The notes beneath the pieces were generated by a model that worked only from the letters and a program-made list of their open reading frames with translations, did not search any database and was not told the DNA's origin. The position numbers and the translations under genes are program-made. A stretch of DNA of 64,000 nucleotides, taken from assembly GCA_052067355.1 (NCBI GenBank), contig JBQHQH010000001.1, forward strand, positions 124,001 through 188,000, read 5' to 3'. Origin of the DNA: CABMKH01 sp040797625 (GTDB taxonomy: Bacteria > Bacillota > Clostridia > Tissierellales > Tissierellaceae). Shown here piece after piece: positions 7,831 to 16,235 of the stretch (positions within the stretch are counted from its first letter, which is position 1; every line of letters starts with the position of its first letter).

Positions 7831-10299
7831 TTATGATACTATAAATTTAACATTTTGAATATATTTAGATTCTAAATTAACTATTTGTTTACTCTTTTTT
7901 ATATCCTTGTCAAATTCTATAATCAGCATTTTATCATCAAATTTAAGTTTAATATTATATTTTTTACCATGTATGCTTATATATACCACTTTACAATCAT
8001 CACTATATTCAACTACAGAATTGACTTTCTTATTTGTATATATATCCCTGTAGCAAGTTGAAACTAATAATTTATCTTTAACTTTTAAATCTATATTGTA
8101 ATCTTCTTTATTTATTCTATCATATATATTTATACTTACATATCTATATTCATTTTTCTGAATCATATCTAGTGATATCTTTTTTACTTTAAAAATTATG
8201 TCTTGCCTAAGAATACCATTAAGTAATGATATATCTTTAGATAATTTTATTTTTTTATCTGAATTATATTTTGAGTCTTCCTTGATACTACTTATTTCTT
8301 CTTCCAAATTATTTATCTTTCTTATTATTTCTGATAGATTTACATCTTTATAGTTTAATCTATATTTTTTCAAAATAGATTTTTTATCATTTAATCTTTT
8401 TTGTTTATCTATGCTTACTGTATCATCTTGGTTTCTTAACTTTAAATTAAATACTAACCTTTCTTTTTTCATATAATAATCATTTATAATATTGTTGTTT
8501 AACTCTTTACCTGTTACCCCTTCATCTATACAGATATCTATAATTTCCTCTATTTGCTCACTTATTGTTTTATTGTTTAGAGTATTATCTAAATAATTGT
8601 TTAATGGATCTATATATAATTTTTCCATGTTAATATGAGCTATATTATTTCTTATTTTATAACTAGCACTTTTATTTAATGCCATTTTCATAACCAAAGA
8701 AAAATTAATGTTTTCATTTCTATCTTTTTTTATATTTTTATTTCTATCTTTTTTTCTCACTTTAGCAATTGCTTCTTTAAAAGTAATACTCTTTCCATTA
8801 TTTCCTTTTTCGGCAATTTTAAATAAAGCACTTATTTCAATATCATTTAAAAGTTTAAAAATTATTTGATAATTTTTCATAAGTGGCAATATTAAAGACT
8901 TATTAAATTGCCCGATATCCATATTCTCTGGCAACTCAATTCCTACTTTTTTAAATATATAATCACTTAATTTCTTTTCAATGTTTTCCATATCCTCTTT
9001 ATCTAGAAGCTTACTACTTAAACTATAATCTATAATTTGTAATTTCCTAATATTTTTTTCAAAAAGCCTTAAATCATGGAAAAAAGTTTCTTTATTATTC
9101 TTATCTTTTTTCTCTATAAAATTAACATGTTTCATATCATAATAATTTTTCTTTGCAAATCCCAAAAAATCTCCTCTTATTTCATATGGAAGCAATAAAT
9201 ACATTAAAATATATAGTTTAACTAAATTATTATCTCTATCACTATAAAATATATCCTCTGTTTCTCTAAACTTATAGTCATTTATAATCTTTTCTAATCT
9301 ATCGTCTTTTCTACTTAAAAATTTATTAAGATAAATCTCTCGTTTTTCAATAAAATCTAATATAGTTAAATCCTTATCATTATCCTTATTAAAATCTTTC
9401 ATAAATTTACTAATATCTAGATTAAACTCTTCTAAAATAAAACCAAAAGCTAACTGTAATTTATATTGTAATCTGTATTTAGAATTTAGCTTTGTAATTT
9501 TCTTCATATCCTTATTTAATCTAAATAAAGCTTCATTTATCTCTGTGAGTCTTTTCTTATTATCATTATTTATTCCAGCTTCAATAATTTGGGAATATTC
9601 ATCTACAAGGTCTTTCCTTTCTATATATAAATCTTTATATACTTTTGAACTATGTATATCATAGACATAAGGTCCTCCAAACCATTCTTGTATTTTTTTG
9701 TATTCTTCCATCTTTTTTTCTAAATTTCTCTTATTTCCTTTTGATCCTTTTAAATATTCTGATAGTCGATTAACTTCTCTATTAAAATGTTTAATAACCA
9801 TTTCCTTATACTGCTTATTTTCTTCTCCAGATACTGTAATTATATCATTTATAAATTTATTGAATCCAAGTTTTCTTTCACATATATCTCTATAGATATC
9901 AAGTAGTTTTATAGCATTAACATTTTTATTTAATACATATATATTTGTATTTTTATCCAAATAATTAGATACAGCTTTATTTTTAATCCCCTTTATTTTA
10001 CTTAATTCTTTAAAAATATTTAAATCCAACAATTCACTAAGCATTATATTGTCAGAAATAGCAAAATCTTTTCCTGAATAAAGTTCTTGATAAAATTTAT
10101 AATTATAATGAACCATAGAATGTCTTAGTTTAGAAAATAATATAAATATTTTTCTTAAATCTTCTTCTATCTTCTCTTTACTAATGTCTATCTTTTCTCC
10201 ATTGTTTTTTTGTACCACTTCATTATTATAATTTAAAATAAAATCATTTATACTTTTTTCAATATTCTCATAAGCTCTTTCAATAATTTTAGCTTTCAC
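7831..10299 (-). CDS. cas13c: Cas13c-type effector, C-terminal ORF with both HEPN sites
   Basis: 822 residues. Two RxxxxH HEPN ribonuclease motifs are present: LRHSMVH (R59/H64) and IRNNIAH (R550/H555), about 490 residues apart. Blocks such as GFNKFIND, YDIHSS-YK-ERK-LV-EY, LLLPYEIRGDFLGF and LRLFEKN match Fusobacterium Cas13c proteins as I recall them. Cas13c uses a crRNA to bind RNA and, once activated, cleaves RNA with the paired HEPN domains. About 270 residues follow HEPN2 and are helical then beta-rich. The frame starts at a GTG overlapping the upstream ORF's TGA. No good ribosome binding site precedes it, and it lacks the N-terminal domain, which is encoded by the preceding ORF. The natural protein is therefore probably the ~1,074-residue fusion. 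Confidence 0.9.
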   Translation of the reverse strand: MKAKIIERAYENIEKSINDFILNYNNEVVQKNNGEKIDISKEKIEEDLRKIFILFSKLRHSMVHYNYKFYQELYSGKDFAISDNIMLSELLDLNIFKELSKIKGIKNKAVSNYLDKNTNIYVLNKNVNAIKLLDIYRDICERKLGFNKFINDIITVSGEENKQYKEMVIKHFNREVNRLSEYLKGSKGNKRNLEKKMEEYKKIQEWFGGPYVYDIHSSKVYKDLYIERKDLVDEYSQIIEAGINNDNKKRLTEINEALFRLNKDMKKITKLNSKYRLQYKLQLAFGFILEEFNLDISKFMKDFNKDNDKDLTILDFIEKREIYLNKFLSRKDDRLEKIINDYKFRETEDIFYSDRDNNLVKLYILMYLLLPYEIRGDFLGFAKKNYYDMKHVNFIEKKDKNNKETFFHDLRLFEKNIRKLQIIDYSLSSKLLDKEDMENIEKKLSDYIFKKVGIELPENMDIGQFNKSLILPLMKNYQIIFKLLNDIEISALFKIAEKGNNGKSITFKEAIAKVRKKDRNKNIKKDRNENINFSLVMKMALNKSASYKIRNNIAHINMEKLYIDPLNNYLDNTLNNKTISEQIEEIIDICIDEGVTGKELNNNIINDYYMKKERLVFNLKLRNQDDTVSIDKQKRLNDKKSILKKYRLNYKDVNLSEIIRKINNLEEEISSIKEDSKYNSDKKIKLSKDISLLNGILRQDIIFKVKKISLDMIQKNEYRYVSINIYDRINKEDYNIDLKVKDKLLVSTCYRDIYTNKKVNSVVEYSDDCKVVYISIHGKKYNIKLKFDDKMLIIEFDKDIKKSKQIVNLESKYIQNVKFIVS

Positions 10300-11051
10300 G
10301 CTATCTTTTTTTTTTCATATCTCCATATTTCATTTATTAAATTTTTGCTATTATCTTTGTCCTGTGTATTTTTATTATCTTCTTGTCCATCATAATACAA
10401 TAAGAAATTATTAATTATTTGATAATAAATAATCATATTTGATCTATAACTTAAAAATCTATTAATTTTATATATCTCTTGAGAATCTATGTTTATAGTT
10501 TCATCTATTGTTTCTAAATCACTACAAACTATTTGCCTATAATTATTAACTATATTGCGATCTAGTAAAATCCTATTAGTACTTCGGCACAAACTTCTAG
10601 ATACTCTAAGCTTATCTTTTGAATCCCCTGCATTAGAATAATCTTTTGTATCAGTTACTGACACTGTAACTTTAGTTTTCCCTGATTTTACAGTATCATA
10701 TTTTCCCTGTATGGTATATTTTCTTATAATTTCACCTGTTATTTTATGTTTCTTGGTTATACATAATTCTGTTTTTTCTTCATTTGTATCTATTAAAAAA
10801 CTTTGCTCATCTTCTACTCCCAAAGAATAAGTTTTCTCATCCTCAAGCATATTATATGCATAGTCAAAATCAAATACCATTTTCCCTTCTTGATTTTCTC
10901 TTGTACCTTTTAATTTTATAACATCTACTCCACCTTGCTTAGTATATAAAACTTTAATTTCTTTTACCTGCTTATTATCAAAGTTAGAAATTATGACTCT
11001 TATTATTGAACTTTTATTTGGTTTTTGTTTTATATGTTTCCCATTCTTCAT
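10296..11051 (-). CDS. cas13c: Cas13c-type effector, N-terminal ORF
   Basis: 251 residues corresponding to the N-terminal domain of Cas13c. NKSSIIRVIISNFDNKQVKE and YKINRFLSYRSNM are close to the start and the region before HEPN1 of Fusobacterium Cas13c, as I recall those sequences. A GGGGG site lies 5 nt before the ATG. After RYEKKK the frame runs through an A10 tract and ends IA-stop. Adding one A (or slipping back one base) joins it to the 822-residue ORF without any other change, and the alignment to Fusobacterium Cas13c is continuous across the join. It overlaps the next ORF by 4 bp (GTGA). It contains no HEPN motif, so on its own it cannot cleave RNA. Confidence 0.88.
   Translation of the reverse strand: MKNGKHIKQKPNKSSIIRVIISNFDNKQVKEIKVLYTKQGGVDVIKLKGTRENQEGKMVFDFDYAYNMLEDEKTYSLGVEDEQSFLIDTNEEKTELCITKKHKITGEIIRKYTIQGKYDTVKSGKTKVTVSVTDTKDYSNAGDSKDKLRVSRSLCRSTNRILLDRNIVNNYRQIVCSDLETIDETINIDSQEIYKINRFLSYRSNMIIYYQIINNFLLYYDGQEDNKNTQDKDNSKNLINEIWRYEKKKIA
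10306..10315 (-). other. A10 homopolymer at the cas13c frame break
   Basis: Ten consecutive A residues on the coding strand, read GAA AAA AAA AAG in the upstream frame. Eleven would read on into GAT AGC GTG and fuse the two ORFs. Runs of this length are known to cause RNA polymerase slippage and are frequent sites of replication slippage and of sequencing indels. Confidence 0.9.
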
Positions 11052-11144
11052 AATATCCCCCTTATCCCTAGTACCTTTAAATTGATTTCTATTTAGAAAA
11101 CCATAAAGTAAAATATTTCCCGAATAATTTGAGAACTTATAAAC

Positions 11145-11173
11145 TATATATCACATATACCCATTTATATCAA
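11145..11173 (-). promoter_or_regulatory. Predicted cas13c promoter
   Basis: Minus strand TTGATA (11173-11168), 17-bp spacer, TATATA (11150-11145), giving a 5' leader of about 85 nt before the effector start. The spacing is ideal and the -35 is 5 of 6 to consensus. Confidence 0.5.
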
Positions 11174-11196
11174 TCCCTTATACCTCAAATCACTAT

Positions 11197-11453
11197 CTAT
11201 ACCAAATTTTTCTCATGTTTAGCCATGATTAACTCTGCCGATGGTTTATATGTGGCAAGATTCATTAATGCTTGACCATACATCTTTATCTTTGGATCTA
11301 AAAGATCCACTATAGAGTGAGAAATAACAGCTATTCCCCTTCACATTTTCTTATACCTTTTGCCGCATTTCTAAGAAAAATTAATGATTCTAGTACTTTT
11401 GAGTCAATCATCAGATAAGCTTCATCACATGTCAAAAGAATTCTTTCATCTGG
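11197..11453 (-). pseudogene. Fragment of conjugative transfer ATPase (VirB4/TraE-like)
   Basis: The minus strand reads LLTCDEAYLMIDSK and LIFLRNAAKGIRKCEG, then after a one-base frameshift in a G run GIAVISHSIVDLLDPKIKMY-GQAL, then a stop. This is the Walker B (DEAW-like) to 'VISQ...DFLDP...YGQAL' segment of VirB4-type ATPases that power conjugation of ICEs and plasmids. The upstream part is cut off exactly at the 194-bp repeat boundary. It is non-functional debris, showing that the island once belonged to, or recombined with, a conjugative element. Confidence 0.8.
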
Positions 11454-11647
11454 TAGATAGATTAAAACAATCCTACTATATTATTAAAGACCTATTTAGT
11501 AGATATTAATACCTAAACCTCTTTCCTCACTTCAGCATATTATGTATGGAAGGAGGTTTTTTTATGTCAGATACGATAAATGTAGCATATGCAAGATTAT
11601 CAGGCAGCATCTATGCTCCTGATCTATTTGGAAATGTATATTTCTAT
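11454..11647 (+). repeat. Right copy of 194-bp direct repeat flanking the CRISPR island
   Basis: Perfect copy of 5517-5710. Its first 57 bp repeat the 3' end of the upstream lipoprotein gene (reading DRLKQSYYIIKDLFSRY-stop). The rest is the authentic upstream region and start of sodC. Confidence 0.95.
11515..11563 (+). promoter_or_regulatory. Hairpin containing the sodC ribosome binding site
   Basis: AAACCTCTTTCC (11515-11526) pairs with GGAAGGAGGTTT (11548-11559) with one G-U pair around a 21-base loop. A T-run leads straight into the ATG. The 3' arm is the Shine-Dalgarno. It looks like the terminator of the upstream lipoprotein gene fused to the sodC start region, so read-through transcripts would hide the ribosome binding site. 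The same structure exists at 5578-5626. Confidence 0.6.
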
Positions 11648-12040
11648 TCTGTAGAAGGTGGTACTGAAGTCTATGTAGAAGTATGGGGACTTCCATTATA
11701 TCAAGCCGCAACTAATGGAACCCAACCTATAAGTCCTTTTGGATTCCATATTCATGAATATGGAATCTGTGATATTGCAAATCCAACAGATCCCTATACA
11801 TCTGCTGGTGGACACTGGAACCCAACCAATCAACCTCACGGAAATCACTCCGGAGATTTTCCTGTTATTTTTTCTAACAATGGCTATGCAAGGATGAATT
11901 TCTTTACAGATAAGTTTAAACCTATGGACATCATTGGAAAATCGGTAATAATTCATCAAAACCCTGATGATTATAGGACACAGCCTTCAGGTAATTCTGG
12001 AAACAGAATGGCTTGTGGGGTTATAAATAGTCTCTACTGA
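11564..12040 (+). CDS. Cu/Zn superoxide dismutase (SodC-like)
   Basis: 158 residues, with no obvious signal peptide. Metal-binding motifs are intact: GFHIHE (two copper His), the disulfide/zinc-loop segment GGHWNPTNQPHGNHSGDFP (bridging His, zinc His and Asp), and GKSVIIHQNPDDY (last copper His). C-terminal GNRMACGVI matches the conserved SodC end, and the Cys pair GIC and MACG could form the intrasubunit disulfide. The enzyme converts superoxide to peroxide and oxygen; in spore formers such proteins are sometimes coat-associated. The start is the ATG at 11564, seven bases after GGAGG; an upstream in-frame ATG at 11546 lies before the ribosome binding site. Confidence 0.85.
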   Translation: MSDTINVAYARLSGSIYAPDLFGNVYFYSVEGGTEVYVEVWGLPLYQAATNGTQPISPFGFHIHEYGICDIANPTDPYTSAGGHWNPTNQPHGNHSGDFPVIFSNNGYARMNFFTDKFKPMDIIGKSVIIHQNPDDYRTQPSGNSGNRMACGVINSLY

Positions 12041-12044
12041 AAAT

Positions 12045-12085
12045 AGAGAAGAAGATAATTGATTGTTTTAATTATCTTCTTCTCT
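12045..12085. terminator. Bidirectional terminator between sodC and the convergent gene
   Basis: 16-bp perfect stem AGAGAAGAAGATAATT with its complement around a nine-base loop, flanked by A- and T-rich sequence. Confidence 0.8.
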
Positions 12086-12134
12086 TCTACTCTATATTTT
12101 ATATTCTCTCTTGAATCATAAATTGACATAGTTA

Positions 12135-13511
12135 CTAAGGTTTTTTATACAAAGTCATAAACTTATTACGACCATCTTCACTCATATAATCAATTGCAGC
12201 TAATATAATACCATAATTTCCAGTAGTCTCAACATAATGTAATACTGCCTTATCAATACCCGATTCTGACATAAAATCCATTATTGAATAAAGACTTTGA
12301 AAGTTATTAGTTTTTTTAATATAATCAAATACTAATTCATCGACTTTTTCCGTTGACATATCTGGAACTATCATCATTACTAGATATATATCATTAGTAC
12401 GATTATACCATTCATCTGCAACTAGATCATAATACCTTTTACTATCAGCTTTTAAAATATCCCTGTGAACTGTGCTATCTATATACTTAAAAGCTTTTTT
12501 AGCTGTATTATAATTTCTAGTCTTAGCCAGATAAAGAGAAACTGTCTTTTCAACTCCATATGAACTCATATTAAGCAGCAACTGATCTATTTCATCATTC
12601 CACATGCCTGAATAACGGATTATCTTATAGGTCTTCTTGTCACTATCATTAAATTTATTATATTCTTCCTGTGTCAGATCAATTTCTCCTAAAAATTCAC
12701 TTTGACTATTCTCAATAGAGTTATTGTATCTATCCTGTATTCCAAACATAGCAGGCATCTCAAAAGGACATAATTCAAGAAATCTTTTTTGTCCCCCTTC
12801 AGTCATATAATCAACAGCAGCAATAACTATACCATAATCTTTAGTCTGTTCTACATAATCAAATACTATCTTATCCATCCCATCAGGAGATATATATTCC
12901 AAAGATTTATATACACAGGAAAACTCTTTAGTTGCATTTGTATGAGAAAATACTAATTCATCAACTTTTTCTGTTGACATATTTGGAAATAGCATCATGA
13001 CTAAATAGATATCATGGGTACGATTATACCACTCATCTGCAATTAAATCATAATATCTATTACTATCAGTTTTCAAAATACATTTGTCAACTGTATTATT
13101 GATATATCCTAAAACATTTTTAGTATTTTCAAAAGCAAATTCATTTCCACCATTTTTCTGCATATAAATAGATACTATTCTTTCCACTCCATCTGAAGTC
13201 ATCTGTGGAAGCATGAGATCCACTTCTTTAGTCCACATTCCTGATGAATTGACAATCTGATATGCCCTTTTATCTCTTTCATTATATTGTTTCTGTTTAT
13301 CTAATTCTTCATCAATAGACATTTTGTAGTTGTTTTGATCCTTTTCTCTTAAATCAAATACACTAGCATAAACCCCATTGTCTAACATATCATCTTCTAT
13401 AGCAGCATCCTTATCTGTCATCGTTTTACTTTTCACAAATAAAATTACAAATAGAACAGCCAAAGTACATGGAGCATATTTAAAAATGAATTTAAATATT
13501 TTATCTTCCAC
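12135..13511 (-). CDS. Membrane-anchored protein with an internal duplication, function unknown
   Basis: 458 residues. One transmembrane helix near the N-terminus (residues ~9-26, CTLAVLFVILFV) is followed by a large soluble part made of two similar halves of about 170 residues (roughly 75-245 and 285-458). Each half contains YKIVNSSGMW-like, YYDL(I/V)ADEWYNRT-DIYLVMM, MSTEKVDELVF and YGI(V/I)(I/L)AA(V/I)DYM blocks, giving helix-rich repeats that recall flagellar motor-switch/MgtE-N-like helical bundles, though I cannot assign it. AAGGAGG precedes the start. The upstream small membrane protein gene on the same strand may be co-transcribed. Topology suggests a helical domain outside the membrane or facing the cytoplasm; orientation is not determined. 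Confidence 0.6.
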   Translation of the reverse strand: MEDKIFKFIFKYAPCTLAVLFVILFVKSKTMTDKDAAIEDDMLDNGVYASVFDLREKDQNNYKMSIDEELDKQKQYNERDKRAYQIVNSSGMWTKEVDLMLPQMTSDGVERIVSIYMQKNGGNEFAFENTKNVLGYINNTVDKCILKTDSNRYYDLIADEWYNRTHDIYLVMMLFPNMSTEKVDELVFSHTNATKEFSCVYKSLEYISPDGMDKIVFDYVEQTKDYGIVIAAVDYMTEGGQKRFLELCPFEMPAMFGIQDRYNNSIENSQSEFLGEIDLTQEEYNKFNDSDKKTYKIIRYSGMWNDEIDQLLLNMSSYGVEKTVSLYLAKTRNYNTAKKAFKYIDSTVHRDILKADSKRYYDLVADEWYNRTNDIYLVMMIVPDMSTEKVDELVFDYIKKTNNFQSLYSIMDFMSESGIDKAVLHYVETTGNYGIILAAIDYMSEDGRNKFMTLYKKP

Positions 13512-13601
13512 AACAATACCTCCTTCTATAAAAGCATCTATTATATGATGACTTTTTCAATAATCCACTGCTTACTATTTCTTTCTTATTTTTCTCAACA
13601 G

Positions 13602-13775
13602 TTAGTTTCCACAAATCCTAAATATGGAAACCAAAATAAAAATTAAAGAAAAAATAATTGCCGCTTCATTATATTCTGTATCCTTATTATCTCTAATATT
13701 CTTCAATGCCGATATCATATTAATTACAAATATTATTATAGCAACCATGGAACCATAATAAAATAAACCTTCCAT
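13602..13775 (-). CDS. Small two-helix membrane protein
   Basis: 57 residues starting MEGLFYYGSMVAIIIFVIN. Two hydrophobic segments (about 8-22 and 39-54) are separated by a charged loop KNIRDNKDTEYNEA, a hairpin topology. GGGGGATG lies upstream of the ATG at a usable distance. It is immediately upstream of and on the same strand as the duplicated-domain membrane protein gene. No family recognised. Confidence 0.5.
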   Translation of the reverse strand: MEGLFYYGSMVAIIIFVINMISALKNIRDNKDTEYNEAAIIFSLIFILVSIFRICGN

Positions 13776-13970
13776 TATTCTTACATCCCCCGATTTCTAT
13801 CTTAAAAATAGACAACCCTAAATCATCAATGTCAAGTTAAATCCCACTTTAGACCAACCTCTATATAAATTGTACAATCACTTAATTATATATTCAGAAT
13901 ATCATATAATTAGGAAAATAGAAACCATTTATCAATATTTAAAGCGATTAGTTGGAAAGGAGGTACTATA

Positions 13971-16112
13971 TTGGACAAAATAATAGATTTCATTAATGTT
14001 GGCTGTATGGAATTTTTCTATAACACACAATGCAACGATATAAAATTCGACGATACAGATGATATAGAATCTGATGATATTCAGCATGTGGATTTTGCCA
14101 ATATTAGTCATAGACAATTTTTTGATAGCACACAATATAACTGTATGAACAATCTAAACCTTGATGTTAATCCTAATAATAAGAAAAAGACTATAAAATG
14201 TAATGCTATTTTAAATAGCCAATTCGATAATCTACAATATTATGACACTATAGATAATGAAATAAAGGATTCAGAATCTAATAGTCCTATAGACGGTCAG
14301 ACATATGGCTTAGTATTTGATGATGCTTTAGATAATCAAACTGAGGACTTACAGGCTGATACCCCTCTAGATAATCAGACATATGATTTAGTATTTGATA
14401 GTCCTCTAGACAGTCAAGTAACTGATATAGAATCTGATAATACCATAGATGATCAAGTAGTAGATTTGAAAACTGATGATATCATAGATAATCAGACAGT
14501 TGATTTGGAAACTGATAGCACCATAGACGATCAAGTAAGTGATTTTAAAACTGATAATATCATAGATAATCAAACAGTTGATTTGGAAACTGATGATATC
14601 ATAGATAATCAAATAGTTGATTTGGAAACTGATGATATCATAGATAATCAAAGAGTTGATTTGGAAACTGATAATACCATAGATAATCAAACAGTTGATT
14701 TGGAAACTGATGATATCATAGATAATCAAATAGATAACCTAGAAACTGATAGTATCACAGAAAATCAAGCAGATGATTTACATGCTGATAATACTATAGA
14801 CAATTTAGAGTCTAATATAAGCCTAGATAATCAGGTAATTGATCTATACCTTGATAATACAATAGATGATGGCAATAAAAATTTAAAGCTTAATAGTACT
14901 ATGGATAAGGATACAGATGATTTAACATCTAATAGTACCTTAGATATAGATATTGAGAATTTAACATCTGATAATACTATAGATAATGCTACTGAAGACT
15001 TAGCATCTGATAATACTATAGATGATAATACTGATGATTTAGCATCTGATAATCCTCTAGATGATGATACTAAAGATCTAGTATCTGACAGCACTATAGA
15101 TGATAATACTGATGTTCTAGTATCTGGTAGTACTATAGATGATAATACTGAAGATCTAGTATCTGACAGTACTATAGATGATAATACTGATGATCTAGTA
15201 TCTGACAGTACCATAGATAACAATACTGAAGATTTAGAGTTTTATAGTGTTCCAGATAATGCCATAAATGATTCGGAGCCTGATGAACCTAATAAACCTA
15301 ATGACCTTAATGATAAAGCTAAAATTAATATGCAATGTTTTGACAGTAGAAATGAAGATGTACTAATAGAACCACTAGCTTGCCCAAATATCACTAGTAA
15401 AACCTTAGATATCTGTTCAAACTTCCCGATAACGCCAACTGGAATAATAGATGGAGTTATAGCCAAGATACCTGTAGTTTTAGCCCAATTAGTCGTTCCA
15501 TTTCATATTAGTTCAACAATAAATTTACCTAAAAAAGCTTTTGAGATTAAAGATATTAAGAAGAGGTTAAAATTAACTCAATGTCTCCTTTTACAACCTA
15601 CTAATATTCTATTTATAAAAGGATTCCTACGTAAAGATATTGACTATTCTACAAGAGTCTACTCAAATAATGAGATATTATATGGAGATATCCAACATTG
15701 TACTGTAGATGTTCCATTTGAATGTAGTACAGCAGTTAATTTCTTTAAACAACCTTTAGAACTTATTAAAAATACTAAGAGAGAATTTCAATATCTTAAA
15801 GAAGAACCACATCAAGCTTCTCCTGATAAAAAAAGTGCATCAACCTCAGGAGATTGGTCTGAGTTTAATCAATTAAGCGAAGAATTTTTTAATGAGCTTC
15901 CTTTCTGCAAGCTACTTTCTAGTAATATCACTGAGTTTAATGAATATATAGATCGAAAACTATTGTCAAGTACTGGAATCTCATCTAAAGAAGAATTTTT
16001 CATACAAATAGAAGAGAAAATGGTTATTGAACTTAAACTTGAAATTTTGCAAAATCAACCAGTCGTAATTCCTCCAGTTGCTAATAGTAAGTCTCAAGAT
16101 TTAATTAAATAA
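13971..16112 (+). CDS. Exosporium/coat-like SPOCS (CsxC-type) protein with long acidic repeat region
   Basis: 713 residues from a TTG start with AAAGGAGG nine bases upstream. Residues ~95-425 are a degenerate tandem repeat with a 13-residue period (ETDDIIDNQTVDL and SDSTIDDNTDDLV types), extremely rich in Asp, Asn and Thr. Residues ~470-713 form a domain closely similar to the whole of the next protein: IPVVLAQL, FEIKDIKKRLKLTQCLLLQP, HCTVDVPFEC, and a C-terminal EEKMVIELKLEIL helix. That domain resembles SPOCS/DUF3794 and CsxC-type exosporium proteins of Clostridia. It is probably a spore surface protein in which the repeat acts as a spacer or a calcium- or solvent-binding stalk. The N-terminal 90 residues hold four Cys and match nothing I know. 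Confidence 0.6.
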   Translation: MDKIIDFINVGCMEFFYNTQCNDIKFDDTDDIESDDIQHVDFANISHRQFFDSTQYNCMNNLNLDVNPNNKKKTIKCNAILNSQFDNLQYYDTIDNEIKDSESNSPIDGQTYGLVFDDALDNQTEDLQADTPLDNQTYDLVFDSPLDSQVTDIESDNTIDDQVVDLKTDDIIDNQTVDLETDSTIDDQVSDFKTDNIIDNQTVDLETDDIIDNQIVDLETDDIIDNQRVDLETDNTIDNQTVDLETDDIIDNQIDNLETDSITENQADDLHADNTIDNLESNISLDNQVIDLYLDNTIDDGNKNLKLNSTMDKDTDDLTSNSTLDIDIENLTSDNTIDNATEDLASDNTIDDNTDDLASDNPLDDDTKDLVSDSTIDDNTDVLVSGSTIDDNTEDLVSDSTIDDNTDDLVSDSTIDNNTEDLEFYSVPDNAINDSEPDEPNKPNDLNDKAKINMQCFDSRNEDVLIEPLACPNITSKTLDICSNFPITPTGIIDGVIAKIPVVLAQLVVPFHISSTINLPKKAFEIKDIKKRLKLTQCLLLQPTNILFIKGFLRKDIDYSTRVYSNNEILYGDIQHCTVDVPFECSTAVNFFKQPLELIKNTKREFQYLKEEPHQASPDKKSASTSGDWSEFNQLSEEFFNELPFCKLLSSNITEFNEYIDRKLLSSTGISSKEEFFIQIEEKMVIELKLEILQNQPVVIPPVANSKSQDLIK
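14250..15240 (+). repeat. 39-bp tandem repeats coding for acidic 13-residue units
   Basis: About 25 degenerate units. The first group carries GATAATCAA...GATTTGGAAACTGAT; the second group carries ATAGATGATAATACTGAT...CTAGTATCT. Adjacent units are nearly identical in places (for example 14480-14750), as expected for repeats that expand and contract by slippage in frame. Confidence 0.85.
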
Positions 16113-16235
16113 TAATTTTTTATTTGAAATATGAAAATACTATCACATGATTGGGACAAGAAGAATACTATATATTAGGACAAAGACCTCAAAGTTATAA
16201 CAGCTCAAAATAATATTTCTAAAGGAGGAACAAGT

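Noticed and set aside
10296..11051. The N-terminal Cas13c ORF as a separate accessory protein of a new two-subunit system
   Set aside because: Continuous similarity to single-chain Cas13c across the join and the A10 tract make a one-base frame break the simpler explanation. Not fully excluded.
14406..15223. Long reverse-strand ORFs opposite the acidic repeats
   Set aside because: Shadows produced by the 39-bp repeat period; no start signals and highly repetitive translation.
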